Below are positions 36,282-46,031 of a stretch of DNA of 64,000 bases, piece by piece; the first letter of the stretch is position 1; every line of letters begins with the position of its first letter. The notes under the pieces are model-generated. The model saw only the letters and a list, made by a program, of their open reading frames with translations. It had not been told where the DNA came from and made no database searches. The DNA comes from Campylobacterales bacterium (lineage in GTDB: Bacteria; Campylobacterota; Campylobacteria; Campylobacterales; Sulfurimonadaceae): the NCBI GenBank assembly GCA_026390115.1, contig JAPLGO010000012.1, positions 358,033 to 422,032 of the forward strand, in the 5' to 3' direction. Position numbers and translations under genes: made by a program.

Positions 36282-36489
36282 AAAAATATATACTCATCAG
36301 CCAATACTATATCATATAAAAAATACGACATTTTAGACACTTTTATTAACTATAAAAGATATAATACAAAAAATTATTTTTTAGACTTCAGTAGATGAAT
36401 TAAGCAAAATACATAGCTGTTATTATAAATGGAAATGGTCTTTTGGCTGAAATTAAGGAAAAAAAAGAGTAAAAAGTCAAGGAGCATTT

Positions 36490-37443
36490 ATGGTAAATGG
36501 TTTTATAAAAAAAGGTATAAAATTAGAAGTCATTGAAAATTTTTCTCTTTTAGAAAAAGAGAATGATATTGCTAATATTATTTGGATTGATATGATTTCT
36601 CCCTCTATTGAAGAGGTGAAAACAGTTGAATCAATATTTAATATAAAATTCCCGACAAAGCAAGAGAGTGAGGAAATCGAGCTAAGTTCAAGGTATTGGG
36701 AGGAAGACAATAGAATAGAGATTAATAGTTATTTCCTTATTAATAATGAAAACGCGGCCTTTAATGAAACAGTTTCTTTTATCTTGCAAAATGATCTTCT
36801 TATTTCAATCAGATATAAAAAATTAGAAAGTTTCAACACTTTTATAAGAAAATTATTGACTTCACCAAAGGAATTTAAAAACGGTTACTCCATTTTTTGC
36901 GAAATTATAGATATTAGGATTGATGCGGATGCAGATACTATTGAAAACTTATCAAAAGAAATAGCAAAAATTAGAAAACATGTCTTTACCGATTATGCTA
37001 ATGATGATGAAGAAATCTTAGAAAGAATCTCTTCCTTTGAAGATCTAAATATTAAAATCAGAGAGAATTTAACAGATAAACAGAGAATTTTAAGTGCACT
37101 TCTAAAATCTAATAAACACAATGATGATAAAAATACAATACCTATTATGATAAAAGATATAAAATCTTTAATTGAATATACCAATTTTAATTTTGAAAGA
37201 TTAGATTATTTACAAAATATATTTATTGGTGTGTTAAGTATCGAACAAAATAAAGTTATAAAAATGTTTACTATTGTAAATGTAGTATTTTTACCGCCGA
37301 CACTTATTGCAAGTATATACGGTATGAACTTTGACATACTTCCCGAACTTCATTGGGAATATGGTTATCTTTTTTCAGTAGGATTAATGATTTTATCTTC
37401 AGTTACACCTATTTGGATTTTTAAAAAGAAAGGTTGGATTTAG
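36490..37443 (+). CDS. CorA-family divalent-cation transporter
   Basis: A 317-residue transporter with a large cytoplasmic funnel domain and two C-terminal membrane helices, the first ending with the family's YGMNF signature (IASIYGMNFDI, about residues 276-286) that forms the Mg2+ entry. The last helix (LFSVGLMILSSVTPIWIF) is followed by the basic KKKGW tail. It forms a pentamer that imports Mg2+ (or Co2+, Ni2+). AAGGAG precedes ATG. A hairpin follows the stop. Confidence 0.9.
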   Translation: MVNGFIKKGIKLEVIENFSLLEKENDIANIIWIDMISPSIEEVKTVESIFNIKFPTKQESEEIELSSRYWEEDNRIEINSYFLINNENAAFNETVSFILQNDLLISIRYKKLESFNTFIRKLLTSPKEFKNGYSIFCEIIDIRIDADADTIENLSKEIAKIRKHVFTDYANDDEEILERISSFEDLNIKIRENLTDKQRILSALLKSNKHNDDKNTIPIMIKDIKSLIEYTNFNFERLDYLQNIFIGVLSIEQNKVIKMFTIVNVVFLPPTLIASIYGMNFDILPELHWEYGYLFSVGLMILSSVTPIWIFKKKGWI

Positions 37444-37446
37444 TAG

Positions 37447-37474
37447 GGTTACTTTTATTTAGATAAAAGTAATC
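37447..37474. terminator. Hairpin after corA-like gene
   Basis: A 10-bp perfect inverted repeat (TTACTTTTAT / ATAAAAGTAA, loop TTAG), extended by a G-T and a G-C pair, begins three bases after the CorA stop. Plus-strand sequence after it (CTCTTCTT) is pyrimidine-rich but has no long T-run. It may also end a minus-strand transcript from the small frame at 37525-37608. Confidence 0.6.
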
Positions 37475-37524
37475 TCTTCTTGAAGAAGTCTTGCAAATTT
37501 CTTGTAAAACTCTCAGGATATAAA

Positions 37525-37608
37525 TTAAACATGAAAATATCTACGATTTTCTCCCCATTTTCTGCGTTTAAACAGATTCTTAAAAATTATTATAGTTTTA
37601 TAAATCAT
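37525..37608 (-). CDS. Possible 27-residue small protein
   Basis: Minus-strand ATG 37608 is preceded by AAGGAG at 6-base spacing, the best ribosome site in this gap, and opens a 27-codon frame (MIYKTIIIFKNLFKRRKWGE, then NRRYFHV) ending at 37525. The peptide is strongly basic, with a hydrophobic start, so a small membrane-associated protein or a leader peptide is imaginable. It is too short for statistical support. It could be chance. Confidence 0.3.
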   Translation of the reverse strand: MIYKTIIIFKNLFKRRKWGENRRYFHV

Positions 37609-37774
37609 TGTGTAACTCCTTAATTATTAAAGTTATTTGCAAGTTTAGAGCAAAATTAGTTCCAAGTTTCGCACTCCAGCAGTTTGCGTGGATATATTTG
37701 ACATGTCTTGAATTGCCCAGGAAAAAATAAGATTCAAGTTCAATTTTGAGACAGAATCAGAGTGCTGCAAACCC

Positions 37775-39502
37775 CTATCTAAAAGCAACCCGCTTTATAG
37801 GCGGTTTGTAGTTCGGGTCTTTCCCCTCTACCGTCCATAGTTTTTTACCCAAAGCACTCGTTGCTTTAAAAAAACTATCTTCCATCCTATCCAAAAAATC
37901 AAGTTCAGGAAAAGAGTTTTGAAGCAGCCTTTTTTCATCCTCGAATCTCTCCTGCTCACTTCTGTAAATAGTCTCGTTCGCTATAAGTTTTAAAGATTGT
38001 TTTGTCTGAATATTTGCTAAAAACCACATGCCAAGAAATCCCTCGGAGTAGGTGTTAAGAACATATTTAGAGAACTCTTCAAAATTCTTGAATCCGCTTA
38101 GCTCGTAAGTAGTAATTACAAGTGTTAAAAGTGAGTGAAGATGAACAAGAGGAACCATTGAAAAAAGCATTCTCCCAACAGAATTTCCGCTTGAATGCTC
38201 GGCTCCTATAAATACTCTGGCACCGCCCTCAGTATCTCCAAAGTTATTCGTTTTTAATCCAATCAACCCTATATCTGTGTGATGGTGTCTTCCACATCCT
38301 TTGGCACAGCCGGAAAAACCGACTTCAATACGATGTTTACTGATGAGTTCAAGAGGAAGATAAACTGTCTCATTCTTAATGTTCCAAAAAGAGTAGGGAC
38401 ATAGATTTCCCGCACATGCCAAAATTGTTGCACTTAGTTTTGGTGATTTTAAAGGTGCTTCGGCATCTTTAAGCCCTAATAAATAGATATTTTGGTCAAT
38501 TCCTATACGAATTTCTGCCTTATGTTCTATTGCGTAATTTGAAATTCTTTTTATTTCATCCGCACTTACTCTTGCAAAATCGGTCTGGTAACAAAAGGAG
38601 TACGAACCATCTTTTAATATTTCACTTTGAGAAAACTCTTTTTTTTCAAGGAGTAGCATACCACGGCTATTTAGAGGTTTTTTATATTCGGTTTCTATAA
38701 ATTTTTTCAGTACATCCATACCGATACTCTCAATCAAATAGAAAAGGCGATTTTTTGAACGAGAGAAGCGTGAACCGTGAATGAAAAATGTCTCAACAAA
38801 AGCTTTGAAAAAATCAAATACCTCCTCTTGTAGTAAAAAAATGTCTGCATCTTTCGCAACTTCTGTATTTTTACCGCCCATATAGACATTAAAACCAAAT
38901 ATTCCATCTTTTTGTGCAAGTGCAAAATAAATGTCATTGGCAAAAAACGAAGAGACATTAGAACGGTTTCCGGAAATGCCGATAGAGACTCTTCTCGGTA
39001 ACATTCCTACATAACGAGGATTTTTTAAGATATGCTCTTGCATCTTCATAATTATGGGATAGGTTTCTATTTCACAATATGTGCCAATACCATCATAAAC
39101 ATCTGTAACAATATTTCGTATATTGTCGCCAAAACTTTGCCATGTGGTTAATCCGAGGGTATTCAATTTATGAAAAATTTGGGCTACATTATCGGCTTCA
39201 AGTCCATGAAGTTGAATTCCAGCCCGTGCGGTTAGAATGAGTTGAAGATTATATTTTACAGCTACATCAGCCATGTGCAGAAATTGCTCTGAACTTAACC
39301 TTCCTGCAGGAATACGAAGTCGCATGGTAAACTCATCTTCTAAAAAATCAGTTGTGAATATGCCGAAATCTTGAAGATAGTATCTGTCCGACTCTGAGAG
39401 GCTTTCAAAATTCAATGTCTCAAATTGCTCAAAATAGTCGCAGGGTTTCTGGCGAAGTTTATATCGCTCTCGTTTGTTTAGTTGAACCTCTTCTTCATTC
39501 AT
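37775..39502 (-). CDS. Sirohaem nitrite/sulfite reductase-like protein
   Basis: A 575-residue protein with two ferredoxin-like half-domains (MRLRIPAGRLSSEQFLHMADVA near 55; MLFSMVPLVHL near 430) and sirohaem-binding domains, as in ferredoxin-dependent nitrite or sulfite reductases. The cluster cysteines are Cys363-x4-Cys368 and Cys399-x3-Cys403; the first spacing is one residue shorter than the usual C-x5-C. ATG 39502 has TTGGAG upstream and is preferred over ATG 39565. No ferredoxin or sirohaem gene is adjacent. It might reduce nitrite or sulfite, but the specificity is unknown. Confidence 0.8.
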   Translation of the reverse strand: MNEEEVQLNKRERYKLRQKPCDYFEQFETLNFESLSESDRYYLQDFGIFTTDFLEDEFTMRLRIPAGRLSSEQFLHMADVAVKYNLQLILTARAGIQLHGLEADNVAQIFHKLNTLGLTTWQSFGDNIRNIVTDVYDGIGTYCEIETYPIIMKMQEHILKNPRYVGMLPRRVSIGISGNRSNVSSFFANDIYFALAQKDGIFGFNVYMGGKNTEVAKDADIFLLQEEVFDFFKAFVETFFIHGSRFSRSKNRLFYLIESIGMDVLKKFIETEYKKPLNSRGMLLLEKKEFSQSEILKDGSYSFCYQTDFARVSADEIKRISNYAIEHKAEIRIGIDQNIYLLGLKDAEAPLKSPKLSATILACAGNLCPYSFWNIKNETVYLPLELISKHRIEVGFSGCAKGCGRHHHTDIGLIGLKTNNFGDTEGGARVFIGAEHSSGNSVGRMLFSMVPLVHLHSLLTLVITTYELSGFKNFEEFSKYVLNTYSEGFLGMWFLANIQTKQSLKLIANETIYRSEQERFEDEKRLLQNSFPELDFLDRMEDSFFKATSALGKKLWTVEGKDPNYKPPIKRVAFR

Positions 39503-39790
39503 AAATAGTACTCCAATTTTAAGAAGATAAATATTACTGAAATGTGAAAGAAGATACGATGACATGTATCAACTTTAGTTTGATTGACAACTAAGTAACT
39601 ATTGGTTATCATAATAAAATGTAAATGTATAATATAAAACAATAATAAATAATATTTGTTTTGATTCTTGTTTTATGACATATATCTTATTTTGTAGCTG
39701 TTTTGTAATAATTTTAAAAAAATTAGGGCATAGTGGTGACATTTTATATAATATGTATATAATATTTACAAATCGAGAGGGGGATGAATA

Positions 39791-41431
39791 TTGAAATTGC
39801 ATACTTATGAAATTGATTCAAAATATAAGACAAGTGTTGCTTATTTTTCTATGGAATTTGGAATTCATCAGGGTTTGAAAGTTTATTCCGGCGGGCTTGG
39901 TTTTCTTTCTGGGTCTCACATGCGAAGCGCTTATGACCTTCATCAAAATATGGTTGGTATCGGAATTTTGTGGAGCTTCGGTTATTATGATCAGGGGCGT
40001 CAGTCGGATGGTAGCTTAAAAGCTGAATTTATCAGAAAACACCACTATTTTTTGCAAGACTTAAATATTAAGGTAAAAATTAAAATTCATGCTGAAGAGG
40101 TATATGTAAAAGCATGGTTGCTTCCGCCTCATATTTTCGGATCAGCTCCACTCATTTTACTCTCTACGGATATTGAAGAAAATAATTTTTTAGCCCGTAC
40201 TATTACCCATAAACTTTATGATGCCAATGAAGAGACGCGTATTTCGCAAGAGATAGTGCTGGGTATTGGTGGAGTGAGAGTTCTTGATGCCCTTGAACAC
40301 AAAGTAGATGTTTATCATATGAATGAGGGGCATGCGCTTCCGTTGGTGTATGAGCTTTATGCACAGATTAGAGACATGCAGGAGGTAAAGAAAAAAGTTG
40401 TTTTTACAACACATACTCCTGAAGATGCCGGCAATGAAAAACATAGTATTGATCTACTTTGTAAATTCGGATTTTTCAACGGTCTATCCATGGAAGAGGT
40501 TCGTCAAATAACAATGGTGCATGATGATAGTTTTGGGCTTACGATTGGTGCTTTGAGAGCTGCAAAAATATCAAATGCGGTTTCAAAATTTCATGGCGAG
40601 GTGGCAAACCGCATGTGGAAAGATTGCGAAGGCAAATCTGAAATTATCTATATTACAAATGCTCAGAATCGCCGTTTTTGGACAGACAGGGTTATGTTGA
40701 ACGCCTTTGATGCACATGAAGATTATGAACTTATTTCCAGAAAAAAACATCTAAAGAGGGTTCTGTTTGACGTTGTTGCTGACCAGACAGGGCAGATGTT
40801 TGATCCGGAAATACTTACTATTGTATGGGCCAGACGCTTTGCAGAGTACAAACGACCAGGACTTTTAAAACAGGATTTTGAGAGATTTAAAAGATTAATT
40901 ACAAGGGTCGATTATCCTGTTCAGGTCATTTGGGCGGGTAAACCTTACCCTTTTGATACGAATGCAATCAATAGTTTTAATGAACTAATTGATATGAGCA
41001 GACAGTTTAATAATATGGCTGTATTGATTGGATATGAACTCGAACTCTCTCGCATGATGAAGAAGGGAAGCGATGTTTGGCTCAATACGCCAAGGGTTTC
41101 AAGAGAGGCAAGCGGTACGAGCGGGATGAGTGCCAGCATGAACGGTTCGGTTCATCTCTCAACCAATGACGGATGGCATCCGGAGTTTTCAAAAGATGGC
41201 ATAAACTCTTTTACAATACCTCCTTCTGACAGCTCTCTCTCCATAGAACAACAGGATTACGAAGATAATAAGAGCTTAATGGATATCTTAGAAAATAAGA
41301 TTATTCCGCTTTATTATGATGAGCCTAAAAAGTGGATAAAAATAGTGAATAATGCCATGTCAGATGTGATACCGGCTTTTGATTCCGGACGCATGGTGCA
41401 TGAGTATTACACCAAAATGTATGATGCTTAG
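39791..41431 (+). CDS. GT35 alpha-glucan phosphorylase-like protein lacking the PLP lysine
   Basis: A 546-residue protein of the short phosphorylase group: AYFSMEFGIHQGLKVYSGG (residues 12-30), YHMNEGHA, FTTHTPEDAGNEKH, RRFAEYKRPGLL and EASGTSGM (439-446). In phosphorylases the next residue is the lysine holding pyridoxal phosphate; here it is Ser447 (AGT, 41129-41131). It also lacks the DUF3417 N-terminal domain of long relatives. The protein may be a PLP-free glucosyltransferase, a regulator, or a pseudo-enzyme. It heads the glycogen operon. TTG 39791 follows GAGGGGG. Confidence 0.85.
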   Translation: MKLHTYEIDSKYKTSVAYFSMEFGIHQGLKVYSGGLGFLSGSHMRSAYDLHQNMVGIGILWSFGYYDQGRQSDGSLKAEFIRKHHYFLQDLNIKVKIKIHAEEVYVKAWLLPPHIFGSAPLILLSTDIEENNFLARTITHKLYDANEETRISQEIVLGIGGVRVLDALEHKVDVYHMNEGHALPLVYELYAQIRDMQEVKKKVVFTTHTPEDAGNEKHSIDLLCKFGFFNGLSMEEVRQITMVHDDSFGLTIGALRAAKISNAVSKFHGEVANRMWKDCEGKSEIIYITNAQNRRFWTDRVMLNAFDAHEDYELISRKKHLKRVLFDVVADQTGQMFDPEILTIVWARRFAEYKRPGLLKQDFERFKRLITRVDYPVQVIWAGKPYPFDTNAINSFNELIDMSRQFNNMAVLIGYELELSRMMKKGSDVWLNTPRVSREASGTSGMSASMNGSVHLSTNDGWHPEFSKDGINSFTIPPSDSSLSIEQQDYEDNKSLMDILENKIIPLYYDEPKKWIKIVNNAMSDVIPAFDSGRMVHEYYTKMYDA

Positions 41432-41479
41432 ATGAGTAAGGGATTGAATTTAATTTAATAAAAAAAAAGGAGTGTATAA

Positions 41480-43987
41480 ATGAAAGCAGTAATATTAGCA
41501 GGTGGCTTTGGTACAAGAATCCAACCCTTAACAAACTCTCGTCCAAAACCGATGTTGCCAATCATCAATAAGCCGATGATGGAACATACTATGATGAAAT
41601 TAAGGGATTTAGGGGTAAGAGAATTTATAATATTGCTCTATTTTAAGCCTGAAGTTATAACAGAATATTTTGGTGATGGAAAAAAGTTTGGTATTAATAT
41701 CTCATATATCGTGCCCAAAGAGGACTTTGGTACTGCGGGGGCAGTAAAGCTTGCTGAAGAGGCAATCGGAAATGATAATTTTATAATAATCAGCGGTGAT
41801 CTTGTAACAGACTTTGATTTTCAGAAGATTTTTCAGTGCCATACCGAGCGACACTCGAAGTTGACCATAACTCTGACGTCTGTAAAAAATCCTCTTCAAT
41901 TTGGTGTTGTAATTGCGGATGAAGATGGAAAAATTGAGAAATTTTTGGAAAAACCAAGCTGGGGAGAAGTTTTCAGTGACACGATAAACACAGGTATCTA
42001 CATTTTAGAACCTGATATTTTGGACTATATTCCTAAAAATACAAATTATGATTTTGGAAAAGATCTGTTTCCGCTTTTAATGAAAAAAGGAGTCTCTCTT
42101 AACGGCTGCAGCGCTTCTGGATACTGGAGAGATGTCGGTAATCCAGAGAGCTACAGAGAAGTTTATGATGATATTTTAAGCGGCAGAGTTGACTTTGATT
42201 TTGGCAGTGATGAGAAAGTTTTTTCTGACGGCATACTTTACGGCGGCAAAGAGTATGGAGATCTCAACGGTGTTGAAATTTTAGGAAAAGTTGTTTTAGG
42301 AAAAAATGTAACTATCGGAAAGTGGGTAAAACTTCATAATGTAGTTATCGGTGATAATACTGTAATCGGCGACTTCTGTAAAATAAGAAACACGGTAATC
42401 TGGGACAACACAGAAATAGGAAACGATGTTGCACTCGATAGCTGTGTTATCTGCAACAATGCTACCATTGGAAATAATACACAAGCTAAAGCCGGTATGA
42501 TTTTGGCGGAAGGGTGTGAAATAGGCATGTTAGTATCTATAGATAAAGATATTACAGTCTGGCCGAACAAAGTTATAGATAGTGCATCCATTGTCACAAA
42601 CAATGTAATATGGGGAAGTAAATATAAAAACTCTATTTTTGAAAACGGCAGTGTTTTTGGTATCAGTAATATTGAACTCTCATGTGAGATGACCACAAAA
42701 TTGGCAGAAGCATTCGCTTCTCAGCTTCCGATTAACAGTAAAATTTATGTCTCAAGAGATTACCATAAAAGCTCAAGAATGCTAAAACGCTCTTTTTTGG
42801 GTGGGATATTGGCATCCGGAGTAAATGTAATCGATATTCACTCCCTTCCATCCTCTGTTATGAGATACAACCTAGAGGCGAACAAAGATGTGGTAGCGGG
42901 AGTCCATTTTAGACAACACATGGGCGACCCTGCAAGTGTCAAGATTATATTCTTTAACGAAGATGGTTTGGAGATAAATTCCGGCATGGCGAAAAATGTT
43001 GAAAAAGCATTTTTTAAAGAGGAGTTCAGAAGGGTGAATTATGAGGATATCGGTGAAATTACAGAGACACACAATAATAAATATGAGTGTTTATCTTATA
43101 AGGAAGCCATAGAAAGTAAAATTAATAAAAATGTTTTCACTCAAAGAGAATTTCATATGGTTATTGATCTCATGTCAGGCGGCAGTGCCGAGATATTTCC
43201 AAAAATATTAAATGACTTAAATATAAACAATATATTACTCAATGCGTATGCAGATGAAAAAAAGCTAAGCCATATTGATAGTGTTACAAAGCACTCACAA
43301 AATGAAGTCTCTGCGATTGTGAAAAGCTTAAATTCAGATGTTGGATTTATGATTTATCCAAACGGTGAAAGGTTGGCTGTTATTACCGATAAAGGCGAAA
43401 CTTTAGAAAAAGAGACGCTTCTTTTTGTAGTGCTTTCTTTGATGAATATGCACAATGATGAAACCAAACTTAGAGTCATCCTTCCATCTTGGGCTCCTGA
43501 TATTATGGACAGCAGTTTTGATAATCTTGAGATTGAGAGAGGAAAATATGTTGATTATAAAGCAACAAAATTAAAAGAGTATGATTTAATCGCTACAATC
43601 AACGGAGAGTTTGCTTTTACTGAATTTACTCTGCATCATGATGCTATGTTTTCATCTTTAAAGATTGCAGAAATGCTTGTGAAATTTGATATAAAACTCT
43701 CAGATATAGTAAAAAAGATAGAACCGTTTTACTACATGCATTCAAAGATTCCATGCCCTCAAGCGCTCAAAGGTGTTATGATGCGTAAATTTCTTGAAGC
43801 TGCCAAACATAAAGAGTCTTCTTCGGTAGATGGAGTAAAAATATGGAACGATAAACATGACTGGGTACTTATGATTCCCGACCAGTACGATGATGCATTA
43901 AACCTTTATATACAGGCAAAAAATCAAAAAAGGGGAGAAACCCTTTTTGAAAAATATAAAGCAAAAATAGAAAAGTGGGCGGAGTAA
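41480..43987 (+). CDS. Sugar nucleotidyltransferase fused to left-handed beta-helix and phosphomannomutase-like domains
   Basis: An 835-residue fusion. Residues 1-230 form a nucleotidyltransferase (LAGGFGTRIQPLTNSRPKP, EDFGTAGAV, GDLVTDFD), about 250-370 are hexapeptide-type repeats, and about 385-820 are phosphomannomutase-like. The mutase part has AGVHFRQHMGDPAS at 473-486 in place of the TASHNP phosphoserine loop, and PNGERL where DGDGDR is expected, so it is probably not a mutase. It likely makes a nucleotide sugar for the glycan pathway (glucose or mannose, unresolved). It is the second gene of the operon. Confidence 0.85.
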   Translation: MKAVILAGGFGTRIQPLTNSRPKPMLPIINKPMMEHTMMKLRDLGVREFIILLYFKPEVITEYFGDGKKFGINISYIVPKEDFGTAGAVKLAEEAIGNDNFIIISGDLVTDFDFQKIFQCHTERHSKLTITLTSVKNPLQFGVVIADEDGKIEKFLEKPSWGEVFSDTINTGIYILEPDILDYIPKNTNYDFGKDLFPLLMKKGVSLNGCSASGYWRDVGNPESYREVYDDILSGRVDFDFGSDEKVFSDGILYGGKEYGDLNGVEILGKVVLGKNVTIGKWVKLHNVVIGDNTVIGDFCKIRNTVIWDNTEIGNDVALDSCVICNNATIGNNTQAKAGMILAEGCEIGMLVSIDKDITVWPNKVIDSASIVTNNVIWGSKYKNSIFENGSVFGISNIELSCEMTTKLAEAFASQLPINSKIYVSRDYHKSSRMLKRSFLGGILASGVNVIDIHSLPSSVMRYNLEANKDVVAGVHFRQHMGDPASVKIIFFNEDGLEINSGMAKNVEKAFFKEEFRRVNYEDIGEITETHNNKYECLSYKEAIESKINKNVFTQREFHMVIDLMSGGSAEIFPKILNDLNINNILLNAYADEKKLSHIDSVTKHSQNEVSAIVKSLNSDVGFMIYPNGERLAVITDKGETLEKETLLFVVLSLMNMHNDETKLRVILPSWAPDIMDSSFDNLEIERGKYVDYKATKLKEYDLIATINGEFAFTEFTLHHDAMFSSLKIAEMLVKFDIKLSDIVKKIEPFYYMHSKIPCPQALKGVMMRKFLEAAKHKESSSVDGVKIWNDKHDWVLMIPDQYDDALNLYIQAKNQKRGETLFEKYKAKIEKWAE

Positions 43988-43991
43988 TTAG

Positions 43992-46022
43992 ATGAGTAAA
44001 GCAATGAAACTTGCTTTTTTATGGCACATGCACCAGCCTGATTACAGAGATGATGAAGGTGTGATGAAAATGCCGTGGGTTTTTTTGCATGCCATTAAAG
44101 ATTATTACGATATGCCTTGGGTACTTAGCACATTCCCTAATCTAAAAGCAACATTTAACCTCACTCCATCACTAATTGAGCAGTTAAAGCTTTATTCCGA
44201 ACCTCTCAAATATGACTATTTTTTACAACTTTGGAGCAAGCACCCGTCGGAACTCTCTTTTACAGAGAAGGAGTGGGTGATAAAGATTTGTAAATCCCCG
44301 AATTATGAGACCATGATTAAACCGATGCCGCGTTATAGTGAACTCTATACCTTTGAAACATTCAGTGAAGAGAAGTTTTTGGATTTACAAATGCAGTTTA
44401 TGTTGGCATGGTGTGGAAATTATCTTCGCCAAAACAGTGAGGTTGTAAAGAGCATGTTGCAAAAAGTGGGTGGTTACTCGATGCAAGATAAATCATTTTT
44501 GCTTGATACCCTTACTATTTTTATAAGAGAGATTCTTCCATTTTATAAATCTCTGTTAAAAAATGGAACGATTGCAATTGCAACAACACCTTATTTTCAC
44601 CCTATATTACCGCTTTTAATAGATATGGACAATGTTCAAAAGGCAAATATCCACACCAAACCTCCAAGTAATAAACTTTCATTTAAATCAGATGCTATAA
44701 CCCATGTAAAAAGAGCAATAGCACTTTATAAAGAAACTTTTGATGCAGACCCGATTGGTTTTTGGCCGGCCGAGGGTGCGGTTGATGAAGAAAGTGTAAA
44801 GATTTATAAGAGTGAGGGAATCAAATGGATTGCAACGGATGAGACAATCCTTTTTAAAACACTAGAAAATAAATCAAGAGAGAGCCTCTATAAACTCTAC
44901 AGTTATGATGATGTTTGTATTGCTTTTCGTGACCATGCTATAAGTGATTTATTTGGTTTTGATTATAGATTTAAACCCTCAAGCGAAGCGGTTGAACATT
45001 TTATTGGTACAATCGAATCTCTTGCTTCGAATTGTTGTGAAGAGAAGACGCTTTTTATCATTTTAGACGGAGAAAATGCGTGGGAGTATTATCCACAAAA
45101 CGGCTATCCGTTTTTTACGCAGCTCTATGAAAAACTCTCTAATCTCTCATTCTGCCAAACTGTTACAATGGACGAATTGTTGAGCAGTAAAGCAGTTTCA
45201 CTCAATACTCTCTCTACAGGGAGTTGGATAGGGGGAGATTTTTCTACATGGAGTGGAAATGTAGAAAAGAATCGTGCCTGGGAATTACTGTTTCAAACTC
45301 GCAGAGATGTAGATAATTACAGCCATTCCATAGATGAGCAGAGTGCAAAATTGATAGAAAATCACTTTTTGGCTGCTCAGTGCAGTGACTGGTTCTGGTG
45401 GTACGGCGATGACCACTTTACAGAATTCAGTATGGAATTTGACTCTCTTTTTAGAAAACATCTCATTAATATTTATAAACTTTTAAATATGCAGCCGCCG
45501 GCTGATTTGTTTGAGCCTATTAAAGAGCATAAGAGCACCGCCTCCTTTATGGTGAAACCTCAAGCACCGATATACCCGAAGATTGATGGAAAATTATCAT
45601 CTTTCTTTGAGTGGATTGGCTGTGGTCTTATTGATGAAAGCCGTCTTTTTTCTACAATGGATAGGGCAAGAGGTCCAATTCAGACAATACGATACGGACA
45701 TAATGAGAACATGGTTTACCTCTCATTTTATGGAGATATTGGTCAGCTAAAAGGTAAAAAAAGCACTTTAGAACTTATTATTGAAGAGTTGTCGGAATCA
45801 ATCATTTTGCAGTTAGATAAAAATGAGCAGCCTTTTGGCATCACCATTGGCTTAGGAAGTAGTTTTGAAATTGCTATTCCTAAAACTCTTTTTGCAAAAA
45901 TGCAAAAAGTTCATCTGCGGTTTGAGATTACGGAAGATAAAAAAATTATCCAAACCTTACCGGGGTATGGAGCCTTAAAAGTACAATTAAATGAAGATTA
46001 CAGCTCTAGCTGGTTTGTTTAG
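43992..46022 (+). CDS. GH57 family glycoside hydrolase
   Basis: A 676-residue enzyme of the GH57 fold, which acts on alpha-glucans. MKLAFLWHMHQPDYR marks the N-terminus; the catalytic pair would be Glu261 in GFWPAEGAVD and Asp359 in LDGENAWEYY. Residues from about 520 on form an additional beta-rich domain found in amylopullulanase-like members. It has no signal peptide, so it acts in the cytoplasm on the stored glucan, for example as an amylase or debranching enzyme. It starts 4 bp after the fusion gene. Confidence 0.9.
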   Translation: MSKAMKLAFLWHMHQPDYRDDEGVMKMPWVFLHAIKDYYDMPWVLSTFPNLKATFNLTPSLIEQLKLYSEPLKYDYFLQLWSKHPSELSFTEKEWVIKICKSPNYETMIKPMPRYSELYTFETFSEEKFLDLQMQFMLAWCGNYLRQNSEVVKSMLQKVGGYSMQDKSFLLDTLTIFIREILPFYKSLLKNGTIAIATTPYFHPILPLLIDMDNVQKANIHTKPPSNKLSFKSDAITHVKRAIALYKETFDADPIGFWPAEGAVDEESVKIYKSEGIKWIATDETILFKTLENKSRESLYKLYSYDDVCIAFRDHAISDLFGFDYRFKPSSEAVEHFIGTIESLASNCCEEKTLFIILDGENAWEYYPQNGYPFFTQLYEKLSNLSFCQTVTMDELLSSKAVSLNTLSTGSWIGGDFSTWSGNVEKNRAWELLFQTRRDVDNYSHSIDEQSAKLIENHFLAAQCSDWFWWYGDDHFTEFSMEFDSLFRKHLINIYKLLNMQPPADLFEPIKEHKSTASFMVKPQAPIYPKIDGKLSSFFEWIGCGLIDESRLFSTMDRARGPIQTIRYGHNENMVYLSFYGDIGQLKGKKSTLELIIEELSESIILQLDKNEQPFGITIGLGSSFEIAIPKTLFAKMQKVHLRFEITEDKKIIQTLPGYGALKVQLNEDYSSSWFV

Positions 46023-46031
46023 GAAATGATT

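Larger units (their letters stand above)
37444..37774. other. 331-bp gap between convergent corA-like and sirohaem reductase genes
   Basis: It holds the CorA hairpin, a small self-complementary CTTCTTGAAGAAG, and one short minus-strand frame with a good ribosome site (listed separately). No RNA gene or operator could be recognised. The base composition is as AT-rich as other spacers. Confidence 0.5.
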
